Assembly: GCA_964415605.1 (NCBI GenBank) | Contig: CAYQBA010000019.1 | Coordinates: 1-35,090 of the forward strand | DNA from: UCB3 sp964415605 | GTDB lineage: Bacteria > Chloroflexota > Anaerolineae > Epilineales > Epilineaceae | DNA: 35,090 nucleotides | Reading direction: 5' to 3' | Part shown: positions 17,182-27,600 of the stretch, piece after piece | How positions within the stretch are numbered: the first letter of the stretch is position 1 | How the letters are laid out: the number at the start of each line of letters is the position of its first letter | Made by a program: the position numbers and the translations under genes | Notes under the pieces: generated by a model | What the model saw: only the letters and a program-made list of their open reading frames with translations | Databases searched by the model: none | Told to the model about the DNA's origin: nothing

Positions 17182-20100
17182 ATGCCTGCCCGACAGCCTA
17201 TCCGCCTGCCGTGGCGCCGCCCCGGCGCCCGCGCCCTTGCCGCCGCCGTCCTGGCCGTGTTCGGCATCGCCGCCGTCGTGCCGCCGCACCGTGCGCCCGT
17301 CGCCGCCCAGAGCGACCTCATCGCCTACAAGATGGTCGCCCAGTGGCCGCAGCGCGACAGCGCCGCCCAAGGCCTGCTCCAGAGCCCGTCCGACCTCGAC
17401 GTCGCCCGCGACGGGCGCGTCTACATCGCCGATCCCGGCATCGGCGGCGTCCACACCCTCCTACCGTCCGGCGCGTTTACCACGCCGTTCGGCGTCACTG
17501 GCGGCTTTCCCGCCCAGCTCGGCCAGGTCGGCCCCATCGCCATCGGGCCCGGCCCGCTGCCCGGCGGCGGACCCATCATGCCGTTCGGCCCCGAGCGCGT
17601 CTACGTCCTGGACACCGCCGTCGAGCGCGTGGTGATGTACGACCTCGACGGCCGCTACCTCGGCCAGTGGGAGAAGATCAACGCCGGCGGCATCGCCGCG
17701 TCCGGCGACGGCCGGGTGTACGTGCTGGACCGCGACACCAGCCAGGTGCGGGCGCTCGACGCCGCCACCGGGCAGGAGAAGTTCGTGTTCGGCATGCGCG
17801 GCACCGACGACGGCCAGTTCGCCAACTTCACCGACGTCGACGTCTCGCCCGACGGCCGCGTGCTGGCCGTCGGCGACAAGCGCGGCCAGCGCGTGCAGCT
17901 CTGGGACCTGGCCACCGACGCCCAGCTCGCCGAGCCCAACCCGCCGCCCGCCGCCAAGCTGCGCGTGGCCTACGACCTGCGCGACGCCCGCTACACGCAG
18001 CAGGACAACACCTGCGACGGCACCCGCGTCAATGCCCTCGGCGGCGACAAGGTGTTCGCCGGCGAGGCGCTCGGCGCGTGCATCATCGACCGCAAGACCG
18101 TCGCGTTCGCCATCGCCGCCAGCGCCAACAGCGGGTCGATCTGCCGCGACACCGTCAAGCTGCCGCGCCACAAAGGCATGACCCAGCAGTACTACGCGCT
18201 GGCGGTCAACGACCCCAACGCCGGCAAGTGCGGCGCCAAGCGCACCGACCTCGACACCACTCCGATCATCGTCAAGTACGACGACGAGGCGTTGAAGAGC
18301 GTCAACACGGTTTGGGAGGCGTCGTCCAACGAGAACAGCGACAACCCGATCCTGTTCGCGCCCGAGTCGATCAGCATGCCGCAGCCGGGCGTCGTGTTCA
18401 TCGCCGACGCCTCGTCGCAGATGCGGTTCTTCACCACCGACGGCGCCCAGGTGGCCACGGCCCAGCGCTCCAGCCAGGCCGGCAACTTCACGTCGGACTT
18501 CGAGTTCTTCTTCATCATCCGGGCCGACGGCTCCGACGTCGTCGGCGAGGTGTTCGGCTACTACCTGAAGGGCCGCCGCACCGGCCAGACCTTCACGGCC
18601 GAGGGCGGCATCGGCCGGTTCAAGACCGTCGAGAAGCGCACCCAGACCGGCGTCGAGAAGGTGATCGAGCCGGTGTGGACTGACCCGCTCATCTCGTCGT
18701 TCCAGCAGATCGAGGTGCCGGCGCTGGCGTGGAACCCGGTGTCGCGCGAGCTGCTCGTCGTGCGCAACGACACCGTCGCCCAGCAGCGGACCCAGGACGT
18801 CAAGATCGTCCGCTACACGCCCGAGGGCCGCAAGGCCGGCGAGTCGTTCGACCTGCCAGACGACAAGAAGTCCAACCCGTACGTCGACATGACGGTGGCG
18901 GCGGACGGCCGGATCTTCGCCCTCGACGACCTCGAGGACAAGGTCCGGATCTACCAGCCCGACGGCACGCCAATCGTCGACGTCCCGGTGGCGTTCGACG
19001 CGCGCGCCGTGGCTGGCGGGCCGGCATCACCCGACGGGTCGGTGTTCGTGCTGCGCGAGCCGGGCTCCATCGAGCGCTACGCCGACGACGGCCGCATCTC
19101 CGCGCGCCTCGACGGCCGGCCGTTGTCGTTCTCCGACCCGACCACGCTCACCGACCTCATCGTCGACGCCGACGGCAAGGTGTACGTCTCGGACGGCCAG
19201 TCCAGCCTCATCAGCGTGTTCGAGTCGACGCCCGACCCCGCGGCCATCCCCATCCCGAACGATGCCGAGTGCCTCTTCCGCGGGCAGGCCTCGGCCGACC
19301 CCGCGCGGCTGAACGTCGGACAGGCCACCACCGTGTCGCTGCGCCTGGACGGCAAGTGCGGCATCAGCGAGGACCCGACCGACATCGTCGTCGTCGTCCC
19401 GTACTTCCGCCGCCTCGAGCAGGGCGTCGACCCGTCCGCGGCCTATATCACCGAGATGACGCTGCTGATGAGCCGGCTGAACTTCGGCAAGCACCGGGCC
19501 GGCATCGTCTCGTACTGGAACACGACGACGACCGAGCTGCCGCTGACAGGCGATCGCCAGACTTACATCGACGCCGTGCGTGACATCACGCGCTTCGACC
19601 CGCCCAGCGACAGCGTCAAGCCACAGCTCAAGGACGGCCTCGAGGACGCCGCCAAGCTCTTCGCCGGATCCAACGGCCGGCGGAAGGTCATCGTCGTGCT
19701 GCGCGACGAGTACTGCACGCCCGAGAACGAGCTGTTCCCAGGGCAGTGCACGGGCATCAAGCCGGCTGAAGACACGGCGCTCGCCATCCGCAACAGCGGG
19801 GTGACCATCGTCGTCGTCAACGGCTTCGGCGGATTCGACCTGGCATCGTCGGACGAGGACGCGCTGTACGGCGTGGAGTTCGTGCACCGGCGGATGGTGC
19901 GCTACGCCCCGCCGCCGATGATGGCCACCGACATCGCGCTGACGCACGCCGTGCCGGGCAACCTGACCGTCGACCCGGCGTCGATCTCGGGCGGCGGCAC
20001 GTGGAACGCGCCGCGCATCGAATGGGCGGTGCCGGCGATGGACTACAACGGGCTGACGGCCAGCGCCGTGCTGCGCCCGACGCAGGGCGGCACGTGGCCG

Positions 20101-20898
20101 GTGGGCGCCTCGATCACCGCGACGCTCGTCGACGGGTGGGGGAAGCGCCAGGACGTCGTGTTCCCCATCCCCGACATCGAGGTGATCGGGCCGACGGCGA
20201 CCCCCGTGCCGCCGACGGCGACCGCGACGCCCGTGCCGCCGACAGCCACCCCGTCGCCCACGGTCGTCCCCTCCGCCACGGCCACGCCGACGCCGACGAT
20301 CGTCCGGGCGTACCTGCCGTGGCTGAGCAACAACCTGTGCATCCCGTCGAAGCCGCGCTTCGACGTGGCGCTGGCGGTGGACGTGTCGTCGAGCATGACC
20401 GGCGAGAAGATCGAGGCGGCCCGCGCGAGCCTGCGGGTGTTCCTCGACGTCGTCGGGCTCGCGCCGGGCGGCGACCACGTGGCCGTGGTCGACTTCGCGG
20501 GCGACGCCCGGGTCGTACAGGGGTTGACGGCCGACCGCGCCGCGCTGACGGCGGCCATCGACGGCCTGGCGACGCGGCAGGGGACGCGCATCGACCTTGG
20601 TCTCGCCGCCGCGCAAGCGGAGCTGACGGGGCCGGCGGCGCGGGAGACGGCGGGCCAGGTGATCGTGCTGCTCTCCGACGGCCAGCAGACCGGCGGCCCG
20701 GCCTCGGCGCTGGCGGCCGGCGCGGCGGCGCGGGCGGCGGGCATCGACGTGTACACGATCGGCTTCGGCGCCGATGCCGACGCCCCGACGCTGGCGGCCA
20801 TCGCGGGCGACCCGGCGCGGTCATTCCTGGCACCGACGGCCGCGGACCTGGCGGCGGTGTACGCGCGGATCGCGGCCAGCATCCCGGGCTGCCCTTGA
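17182..20898 (+). CDS. Exported beta-propeller protein with two von Willebrand A domains
   Basis: The product is 1238 residues. A signal sequence (ARALAAAVLAVFGIAAVV) is followed by NHL-like propeller blades (SDLDVARDGRVYIADPGI, RVYVLDTAVERVVMYDLDG, DVDVSPDGRVLAVGDKRG). After about residue 730 comes a vWA-like domain with a lost MIDAS: the first strand reads DIVVVVPYFRRL where DxSxS is expected, though the rest of the fold (KHRAGIVSYWNTTTTELPL, GRRKVIVVLRDEYC, SGVTIVVVNGFG) is kept. A Thr/Pro linker (VPPTATATPVPPTATPSP) ends in AYLPWLSNN and leads to a C-terminal vWA domain with an intact MIDAS (D1067-V-S1069-S-S1071, then LATRQGTRID and LLSDGQQTGG). vWA domains bind ligands through Mg2+. It acts at the cell surface or outside; the ligand is unknown. 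It is monocistronic, with two promoters and a strong terminator. Confidence 0.88.
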   Translation: MPARQPIRLPWRRPGARALAAAVLAVFGIAAVVPPHRAPVAAQSDLIAYKMVAQWPQRDSAAQGLLQSPSDLDVARDGRVYIADPGIGGVHTLLPSGAFTTPFGVTGGFPAQLGQVGPIAIGPGPLPGGGPIMPFGPERVYVLDTAVERVVMYDLDGRYLGQWEKINAGGIAASGDGRVYVLDRDTSQVRALDAATGQEKFVFGMRGTDDGQFANFTDVDVSPDGRVLAVGDKRGQRVQLWDLATDAQLAEPNPPPAAKLRVAYDLRDARYTQQDNTCDGTRVNALGGDKVFAGEALGACIIDRKTVAFAIAASANSGSICRDTVKLPRHKGMTQQYYALAVNDPNAGKCGAKRTDLDTTPIIVKYDDEALKSVNTVWEASSNENSDNPILFAPESISMPQPGVVFIADASSQMRFFTTDGAQVATAQRSSQAGNFTSDFEFFFIIRADGSDVVGEVFGYYLKGRRTGQTFTAEGGIGRFKTVEKRTQTGVEKVIEPVWTDPLISSFQQIEVPALAWNPVSRELLVVRNDTVAQQRTQDVKIVRYTPEGRKAGESFDLPDDKKSNPYVDMTVAADGRIFALDDLEDKVRIYQPDGTPIVDVPVAFDARAVAGGPASPDGSVFVLREPGSIERYADDGRISARLDGRPLSFSDPTTLTDLIVDADGKVYVSDGQSSLISVFESTPDPAAIPIPNDAECLFRGQASADPARLNVGQATTVSLRLDGKCGISEDPTDIVVVVPYFRRLEQGVDPSAAYITEMTLLMSRLNFGKHRAGIVSYWNTTTTELPLTGDRQTYIDAVRDITRFDPPSDSVKPQLKDGLEDAAKLFAGSNGRRKVIVVLRDEYCTPENELFPGQCTGIKPAEDTALAIRNSGVTIVVVNGFGGFDLASSDEDALYGVEFVHRRMVRYAPPPMMATDIALTHAVPGNLTVDPASISGGGTWNAPRIEWAVPAMDYNGLTASAVLRPTQGGTWPVGASITATLVDGWGKRQDVVFPIPDIEVIGPTATPVPPTATATPVPPTATPSPTVVPSATATPTPTIVRAYLPWLSNNLCIPSKPRFDVALAVDVSSSMTGEKIEAARASLRVFLDVVGLAPGGDHVAVVDFAGDARVVQGLTADRAALTAAIDGLATRQGTRIDLGLAAAQAELTGPAARETAGQVIVLLSDGQQTGGPASALAAGAAARAAGIDVYTIGFGADADAPTLAAIAGDPARSFLAPTAADLAAVYARIAASIPGCP

Positions 20899-20906
20899 CG
20901 TTGGGT

Positions 20907-20939
20907 GGCGGGAGGAGGGGCGTGCACCCTCCTCCCGCC
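20907..20939 (+). terminator. Strong hairpin terminator
   Basis: A perfect 13-bp stem GGCGGGAGGAGGG/CCCTCCTCCCGCC with a seven-base loop lies eight bases after the vWA gene stop. No T-run follows, as is common in GC-rich genomes, but position and stability support termination. Confidence 0.6.
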
Positions 20940-20950
20940 CATCCCGGTGC

Positions 20951-20979
20951 TTGCGTGCCGGTCGGAGCCGCGCCACAAT
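20951..20979 (+). promoter_or_regulatory. Weak candidate promoter for mobA
   Basis: TTGCGT (20951-20956), 17 bases, CACAAT (20974-20979). It lies between the terminator and the mobA ATG, the only place a promoter could be, but both boxes are imperfect. Confidence 0.28.
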
Positions 20980-20995
20980 ACCGCCCGGCACTGCC

Positions 20996-21727
20996 ATGGA
21001 TCACCCCATCCCCGCCCCGACCCGCCCGGCGCCCGGCCCCACGCCTCTCCTCGATCCGCTCCCGGCCGCCACGCCGCCCGTCACCGGCATCGTGCTGGCC
21101 GGGGGCCGCAGCGTCCGGATGGGCCGCGAGAAGGCGTGGGTGGCGCTGGCCGGCCGCCCTCTCATCCTGTGGGTGCTGGACGCGCTGCGCGAGGTGACCA
21201 CCGGCCAGGTCGTCGTGGCGCGCGACGATCCCGCCCAGATCGACCGCCTGGCGGAGCTCGGGCTGCCCGTGGCCGTCGACCGTTTCGAGAGCCGTGGTCC
21301 GTTGGGGGGCATTCACGCCGGGCTCGTCGCGAGCCCCACGGACCTCGCCGTGGTGGTCGCCTGCGATCTGCCGCTCGTTCGGCCCGCGCTCCTGGCGCTG
21401 CTCATGGCCGCCGTCGGCGACTGGCAGGCCGCCGTGCCGTACGCCGGTGAGACCGGCCCGCCCGAGCGGTTCGAGTGGACCACCGCCCGCCAGGCCGGGC
21501 TCCAGCCGCTGGTCGCGGCCTATCGCCGGTCGTGCATTCCGCCGCTCGAGCGCCTGCTCGACGGCGGGCCGCTGCCGACCACCGCCTTGATCTCGATCGT
21601 GCGCACGCACGTTGTATATCCCGACGTCTGGCGCACCGCCGACGCCGAGGGCCGGTCGTTCTTCAACGTCAACACCCCCGAGGATGTCCTTGTCGCCGCC
21701 CGCATGCTTGCTCAGCCGCCTGCCTGA
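20996..21727 (+). CDS. mobA: Molybdenum cofactor guanylyltransferase (MobA-like)
   Basis: The product is 243 residues. The nucleotidyltransferase signature is LAGGRSVRMGREK (residues 34-46), in which K46 is the conserved Lys. It is followed by GPLGGIHAGL, VVACDLPLVRP (metal-binding Asp), and FFNVNTPEDVL at the C-terminus; together these are diagnostic of MobA. The enzyme transfers GMP from GTP to Mo-molybdopterin to make bis-MGD cofactor in the cytoplasm. The N-terminal ~28 residues are Pro-rich (PAPTRPAPGPTPLL) and absent from most family members, so translation could begin later, but no better start with a ribosome site was found. No other Mo-cofactor gene or molybdoenzyme is in the window. 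The next gene starts 93 bases later on the same strand. Confidence 0.88.
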   Translation: MDHPIPAPTRPAPGPTPLLDPLPAATPPVTGIVLAGGRSVRMGREKAWVALAGRPLILWVLDALREVTTGQVVVARDDPAQIDRLAELGLPVAVDRFESRGPLGGIHAGLVASPTDLAVVVACDLPLVRPALLALLMAAVGDWQAAVPYAGETGPPERFEWTTARQAGLQPLVAAYRRSCIPPLERLLDGGPLPTTALISIVRTHVVYPDVWRTADAEGRSFFNVNTPEDVLVAARMLAQPPA

Positions 21728-21820
21728 ATCCACCGTGACCCGCGCGCCGGCACCCGCGCGAGATCCAGCGCCCACCGCGCGCCGGGTCCCGCCCGAGCCC
21801 GCGACCGTGACCGTGACAGC

Positions 21821-23062
21821 ATGACGCGCGGCGACCTCGTCCTGTGGATGCTCGTCTACCCGTGGCCGACCGTGGCCGCGGGCATCGCGCTGGCCGTGGC
21901 CGCGTATGTCCTCGCGCGCCCGGTGCGGGCGCAGGCCTGCCATGCCCTGCGCATCGAGTCGTGGCGCCTGTGGGCCATCCTGGCGGCCGCTCCGGCGTTC
22001 TTCGTCGGGGCGGAGGCCGCCCTCTGGGGCTGGCTCCTGGCATGGCGCGCGCCGTTCGTGTTCACGGGCTTGCCGTGGGCGGTCGGGCTGTGGCTCGTCG
22101 CCCTGGCGCCCGTGCCGGCCCTGGCGTGGTGGACGTGGCGGTCGTGGGCTGCCGGCGGCGGCCCCGCGCGGCCCGAGGCCGTGTCGCGCCGACCCCTTGT
22201 GCTGGCCGCGGCGCTGGCCGTCGCCGGGATCGCGCTCATGCTGGGCGGCGAGGCGGCGCGCCAAGCCGCCTGGTCCGGCCTGGTGGATCGCGCGCTCGCC
22301 GAGGCAGGGCCGCCCGCCGACCGCCCGGCGGTCGGAACGATCGTCCGGCTGCGCGCGCACCGCTACGTCGACTGGCCCGCGGCCGAGAAGGCTCTCGACC
22401 GCGTCGTCCCCACCGCCGCCGACGCGCTCGCCGTGGCCGGTGCGACCGAGGGCGGGCTGGACCGCGAGCAGCGCGCCTACTTCGCGCGGCGGATCGAGGC
22501 CGGGCTGGAGGCCGGGGAGCCGGGGTTGAGCGCGGCGGACGCGGTTCCGCGCGTCTGGACCCTCACCGGCGACGCCGAGCGGGCCATCCGCGCCTACGCC
22601 CTGACCGTCGCGGAGCTGCGGCCGACCGCGCTCGACGCGGCGTGGGACCTCCAGGCCGCGGCCGAGCACGCCCTGCGCCACGCCCCGCCGGAGGTCGTGG
22701 CCACCGTCCTGGCCGCGCTCGACGCCGACGCCAGCCAGATCGCGCTCGCGCCGCGCCTCGTCGATGCGCTCGTGGCGCACGTCGACGACCCGGCGCCGCA
22801 AGGCCCGACGGCCGTCGCGCTCCTCCTGCGCGACGGCTCGGCCGGCGCGCTCCGGCCGCTCCTGCCGCGCTTCGTCGACGCGGCCGGCGCCCGCGCCGGT
22901 TACGACGGGCCGATCTGGCGGGCGCTGCGCGACCGCTGCATCCAGCGGGCGGCCGCGCTCCCGGCGCTGGCGGCAGACACCGATGCCAGCGTGGCGGCCG
23001 GGGCGCGCGAGGTGCTGGCCTACGTCCGGCAGTACTGCCGCAAGGGACGGCCGCAGCAGTAG
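21821..23062 (+). CDS. Orphan membrane protein with helical C-terminal domain
   Basis: The product is 413 residues with the ATG at 21821. The first ~150 residues hold about four TM helices (LVLWMLVYPWPTVAAGIALA, SWRLWAILAAAPAFFVGAEA, TGLPWAVGLWLVALAPVPAL, PLVLAAALAVAGIALMLGGE), with an Arg/Pro-rich loop. Residues ~165-413 are Ala-rich helices that look like HEAT/TPR-type repeats (AAEKALDRVVPTAADALAVA, RAIRAYALTVAELRPTALD, ATVLAALDADASQIALAPRL). I do not recognise a family. It follows mobA by 93 bases and may share its transcript. The fold suggests a membrane-anchored scaffold; no catalytic motif is seen. Confidence 0.75.
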   Translation: MTRGDLVLWMLVYPWPTVAAGIALAVAAYVLARPVRAQACHALRIESWRLWAILAAAPAFFVGAEAALWGWLLAWRAPFVFTGLPWAVGLWLVALAPVPALAWWTWRSWAAGGGPARPEAVSRRPLVLAAALAVAGIALMLGGEAARQAAWSGLVDRALAEAGPPADRPAVGTIVRLRAHRYVDWPAAEKALDRVVPTAADALAVAGATEGGLDREQRAYFARRIEAGLEAGEPGLSAADAVPRVWTLTGDAERAIRAYALTVAELRPTALDAAWDLQAAAEHALRHAPPEVVATVLAALDADASQIALAPRLVDALVAHVDDPAPQGPTAVALLLRDGSAGALRPLLPRFVDAAGARAGYDGPIWRALRDRCIQRAAALPALAADTDASVAAGAREVLAYVRQYCRKGRPQQ

Positions 23063-23185
23063 GGAGTCGAGGGATCGGGCCCCACGCCGCCGGGCGTCAA
23101 ACCGCGGCGGCTCTCGTCACGCGGCCGGGCGGGCGCCGGCCTTCTGGCGGCTCCGGTCGCCCACGCACCGAGCGGACGGCGCCGC

Positions 23186-24628
23186 TCACCCCGGCAGCAC
23201 CAGCCGATACCCGCGTCCGCGGACGTTCTGGATGGAGTCCGTCTCCGGCTCACCCGCCTCCGCCAGGCGGCCGCGCAGCCGGTGCACCGCCGCCTCGAGC
23301 CCGCGCTTCGACGCCCCGCGGTCGCCCCAGACCGCCATGAGGAGATCTTCGAACCCGCAGACCTCGCCCGCGTGCTGCCGCAGGTGGGCCAGGAGCTTGC
23401 GGTCGAGCGGCGTGAGGTCGCGCGCCACCGCATCGAGGTCGATCCCGCCCTGGGCGCGGCCGCCCGCGGCGAGCTCGCTCCTGAGCAGCGACGTGTAGGG
23501 CCGGTAGCGGCCGGTCGCCGGGTCCTGCACGATCAAGGCCCCGTTGAGCAGCGTCTCGACCGCCGTCCAGTTGGCCAGCGGATCGACCGGCTCGCCCGCC
23601 GCCAGGCGTCCCAGCACGCGCCGCGGCCCTTCGCCGAGATCCCTGTACTGCAGCGCAAACAGCTCCTTCACCGACGGGCGCGCCGCGATCTCCAGGGCGA
23701 TCCAGGCGCGGTCCGCGTCCGACTCCGGCAACACCTCGTCATGGGCACCGCCCACCCGCCGCCGGCGCTCGAACAGGAACTCGGCGCAGATCGTCAGCAG
23801 GTAGGGGTGCCGGCCGCCCACGTCCAGCAGGAAGTCGAGGTCGCGCTCCGTGAACCGGATCGTCTCACCCCGCAACGGCTCCGTGACCAGGCGGTGCGCG
23901 TCCGCGTCCGACAGGAGCCCGAGGTTGCGAGGGGTCAGGATGTTGAGGAACGCCGACGAGTGCAGCGCTGCGCCCGCGCGCGCCGCCTGGAGGTCCGCCG
24001 TCGTGCGCTCCGTGGCGATGACGAACGCGTGGCGCTCGGTCAGCGCGCGCATGAAGAAGTCGTCTTCGTCGGCCAAAGACAGGAAGGCCCGGTCGAAGTG
24101 GTCCAGGCAGAACACCATGCGCGCGCCGCCATCGCTCAAGACATCGAGCGCGCGCCCCAGGGCCGCCTTGATGTCCGACTTGGGTGCGTCGGCCGGTGGG
24201 ATGTCGTCCTCGTGCCGGCCCGACGCCACCGCGCTTGCCGCTTCGCGCGAGTCGTAGACGGCGTGGAGCATCGGGAGAAAGACCTCGTCGCCCTTGTACA
24301 GGTAGCAGTCGACGTAGGCCGGGGCGATCTGGACGGTCGGCGCGTCGCCGTACGTCGGCGCCAAGAGCGGGCCGTGCCGATCGCACAGGTAGCGGAGAAG
24401 CGTGGTCTTGCCGATGGTCCGCATTCCCTGAAACACCAGCGACTTGGGGTGATGCGGGGCGGTCACGCTGTCGAAGATCAGCTTGACCTCGCCGTCGCGG
24501 CCATAGAACCGATCGCGTTGGTAGCCGGTGAGCATGCGGGCAAACGGGTTGCGGGCGTAGGCGGTGCTCGGCGAAGCAGCGGTCGCGGCAACGGGTGTTC
24601 CAGGCTGTGGATCGATCGCGTGGGTCAT
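23186..24628 (-). CDS. STAND/AAA-type P-loop NTPase fused to OmpR-type winged helix
   Basis: The product is 480 residues. It begins with an 'RNPF...F.GR..E' lead-in (ARNPFARMLTGYQRDRFYGR), then Walker A GMRTIGKTTLL with K74 and a Walker B-like strand RMVFCLDHFDRAF with D176. A helical arm follows, containing LLSDADAHRLVTEPLRG and a 'GGRHPYLL' sensor motif typical of archaeal-type STAND ATPases. The last ~85 residues are a winged helix (LTPLDRKLLAHLRQHAGEVC, then LEAAVHRLRGRLAE, then IQNVRGRGYRLVLPG), the OmpR/PhoB-type DNA-binding domain with its 'GRGYRL' hairpin. No receiver domain is present, so DNA binding is probably gated by the NTPase. The ATG overlaps the stop of the Rel-like gene by four bases, so the two are translationally coupled and likely made in fixed ratio. 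Confidence 0.88.
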   Translation of the reverse strand: MTHAIDPQPGTPVAATAASPSTAYARNPFARMLTGYQRDRFYGRDGEVKLIFDSVTAPHHPKSLVFQGMRTIGKTTLLRYLCDRHGPLLAPTYGDAPTVQIAPAYVDCYLYKGDEVFLPMLHAVYDSREAASAVASGRHEDDIPPADAPKSDIKAALGRALDVLSDGGARMVFCLDHFDRAFLSLADEDDFFMRALTERHAFVIATERTTADLQAARAGAALHSSAFLNILTPRNLGLLSDADAHRLVTEPLRGETIRFTERDLDFLLDVGGRHPYLLTICAEFLFERRRRVGGAHDEVLPESDADRAWIALEIAARPSVKELFALQYRDLGEGPRRVLGRLAAGEPVDPLANWTAVETLLNGALIVQDPATGRYRPYTSLLRSELAAGGRAQGGIDLDAVARDLTPLDRKLLAHLRQHAGEVCGFEDLLMAVWGDRGASKRGLEAAVHRLRGRLAEAGEPETDSIQNVRGRGYRLVLPG

Positions 24629-27600
24629 CGTGGCTCCAGGTCGGTGTAGGATGACAGCGGGCGGTACGCGCGCAGCCAGTCGGCGAAGAGCGGCACGCGC
24701 AGGCTGTAGGCCTGCCCGCCGGCCAGATCGCGGTGCCGAACCACGCCGGCATCGTCCAGGCCGCGGAGAGCCTGCGCGATGGCAGCTGTGTTGGGTCGGA
24801 GGCCGCGCTCCTGCCGGGCCCGGGCGATCGCGTCCAGCGTGGCATCGCGATGGTCCGGGCCCGAAGCGTGCGCCAGCCCGCTCAGCGCCGCGCGGGCGGC
24901 GGCGCCACGCTCGTGCCGCAGGAAGTCGTGGAACAGGTGAGGGCCGTGGCGGAGGGTGTCGGCCAGCACCGTGTCGAGGTGCTCCGGCGTGATGATCCGG
25001 CGGTTCTCGTGGAGCGCCCGGCCCACCAGGTCGTGCATGACGGTGTGGATGTAAAACGGGTGCCCGGCGGTCAAGTGGGCGATCCGCGCGACGACCTCGT
25101 CGGCCAGGCGCAGCGCCTCGCCCATCGGCTCGCGGATGAGCTGCTCGCTGGCGCGCGGGTCGAGGAACCCCAGCCCGACCGGAATGCCGGTTCGCAGGAG
25201 GGCCACGCTCCCGTCGGCCGTCGGGTCACGCCGGGGCAGGGTCCGGAAGTAGCTCTCCTGGACGCACACCACGAACCGGACCGCCGAGTGGCCCTCGACC
25301 AGGCCCTTCAGACGCCGGATCGCGCGCTGGCACTCGCGCGCCTCCCACAGCTCGTCCAGCACGTTCAGCTCGTCGATCATGACCACCAGGCGCCGGGCGC
25401 CCAGGCTGCGCAGCGCCTGAAGGAACCAGTCCTCGAAGCCGTCGCCCTCGGCTTGGGTCTTGAACCGGCGCGGCCCCGCCGCGCGCCCCGCGCCGGGCGC
25501 CCGCGCGGGATCGATGGCCTTGCGGATGGCCTCGGCCAGGCTCGCCCACAGCGCCGCCTCGTGGTGCGCCGGCAGGCGCTGCATGTCGAGCAGCACCGTG
25601 GCGAAGTCCGCCGGGGCCAGCGCGCTGTCGCGCAAGAAACGCAGCAGCGACGTCTTGCCGATGCGGTTGATCCCGTACACGACCGCGAGGTTTTGACTGC
25701 TGACGGCGTGGGCGTGGTCGCGCAGACCCGCGTGCAGCAGCGCGTCGATGCGCGCGATCTCGGCGTGGCGGCCCTTGAACATCCGCTGGTCGCGCACCGC
25801 GATGGCCGTGTAGGGGTTGGCCGCCCGCGCCCGCCGGGCGATGAGGAGCTTCTCGACCTCGGAGAGCATCTCGATGCGGTAGGTGTCGATGGCGCTGGCG
25901 TGGCGCAGCGCCTGGAGCTGCTCGTCGAGCGCCGGCAATGCGGCCGGGCCGGTCACATTCACGTCGAGCTGCATGCGCGCCACGTGGTTGCGGTCGACCT
26001 CGGCCTGAGCGCGGATGAGGTACAGGCCGTCGGCGTACCGCTCGTACACGCGCGCCAGGATGTCGTCGAGCAGCCGGTGGCGGTCAAACGCCTCGATGGT
26101 GATGCGCGCCACGGCCTCGGCTTGGGGCGCGACGCGCCACGCGAGCGGCACGGCGTCCGCCGCCGCCGGCGCGTCGGGGCAGTCGCGGTGGTGGACCACC
26201 AGGCGCACATGGCGCGTGCCGGGCAGCGACAGGCGCCCGACGATCTCGGTGGCCAGGGTGGGGCAGCAGATGCGCCCTTGGCCTGGGCACTGCGCGAGAC
26301 GGACGCGCTCGACCGGCACGTCGAGCGGCTGGCCGTCGGCGCGGACGATGTAGCCCGCGAGCTGGGCCGTGACCCACCGGGCCGTGATGTGCGACGGCGT
26401 CAGGCCGCGCGCGCCGCGCACCATGTCCGGCCGGGCGATCGGCTCGTAGAGCCCGCCGACGTCGGCCAGCCCGACCTCCCGGGCCAGGCGATCGAGGAAG
26501 CGGTCGAGGTCGGTCGGCGCCGCCGGAGGCAGACCTTGAGCCTCCAGCTCGTCGCGGAGCACGCGGTCGATGCGCTCGCGGCCAGGGTGGATCCCCGGCG
26601 TGCGGTGGCGCAGCGCGCGGCGGATGCTGATCTTGGCCATCGAGGTCTTGGCGATGTCCACCCAAGCCTTCTCGACCGCCAGGAGATGCGGGTCGGTCTC
26701 GATCTCGACCATGTCGCCGTTGGCCAGGCGCCGATCGACGCCGGCCAGGCTGCCGTTGACCCAGATGCGCTTGCAGTGGTCGCCGATGTCGGAGTGGATG
26801 CGGTAGGCGAAGTCGATGGGGGTGCTGCCGTCTGGCAGCGGGTAGGATTCGCCGAGGGGGGTGAAGACGACGATCGCGTCGGATGCGGTCCCGGGCGGAC
26901 GGGCGTTGACGAAGGCCATCCGCTCGGCATCGTCCCACCACGCGCGGGGGATCGCCTCGGGCGAGCCGAGGTAACGGGCGCCGACGATGCCGTGCCAGTT
27001 GACACGGTGCATGTCGGGCGTGTAGATGCGCACGTCGGTGCGCAGGACGGTGCGGGTGTCGCCGCCGGGCGGTCGGTAGCCGACCGAGGTGCCCAGGATG
27101 CGGTAGCCGTTGTAGGTCGGCGCCGCGACGAAGTCGTGGAACGCGCCGCCTTGCAGCGAGCGCCAGTCCAGCGGCGGGTACGTGTGGTGCACGCACGCCA
27201 GGGCGCGGTAGCACGCCTCGCGCGACGCGACCACCACGTCGAGCTTGAGCCGGCGGCACACTTCGGGCAACTGCTCGCCGCGCTGCTGGTGGCGGTACAC
27301 GCCGGCGGGGCATGGTTCGTGGCCGCGCACCTCGGCCTCGATGCCGGCGGCCCGCAGCGCGGTCAAGAGGACGCGTTCGAGGTCGCCGAGGCACTCGGTG
27401 CGATGCTCGGCCACGGAGGCGAGCTGGCGGCGGATGGGATCCCATGCCTTGCGGGGGTCGACGTGCGCCAGGCTCGTGTCGCCGAGGTCGTAGCGGAGCT
27501 GCCACATGCCAAGCATCTCGGTGAGCGGCAGGAAGATGGCATCGTTGGTACTGCACAGGTGCCGGGCGGCGTCGTACTCGAGCGCGTCGATGGCCCGCAT

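Noticed and set aside
20114..22801. 895-residue minus-strand frame
   Set aside because: It runs across the vWA gene end, a terminator hairpin, mobA and the orphan membrane gene, all well supported on the plus strand.
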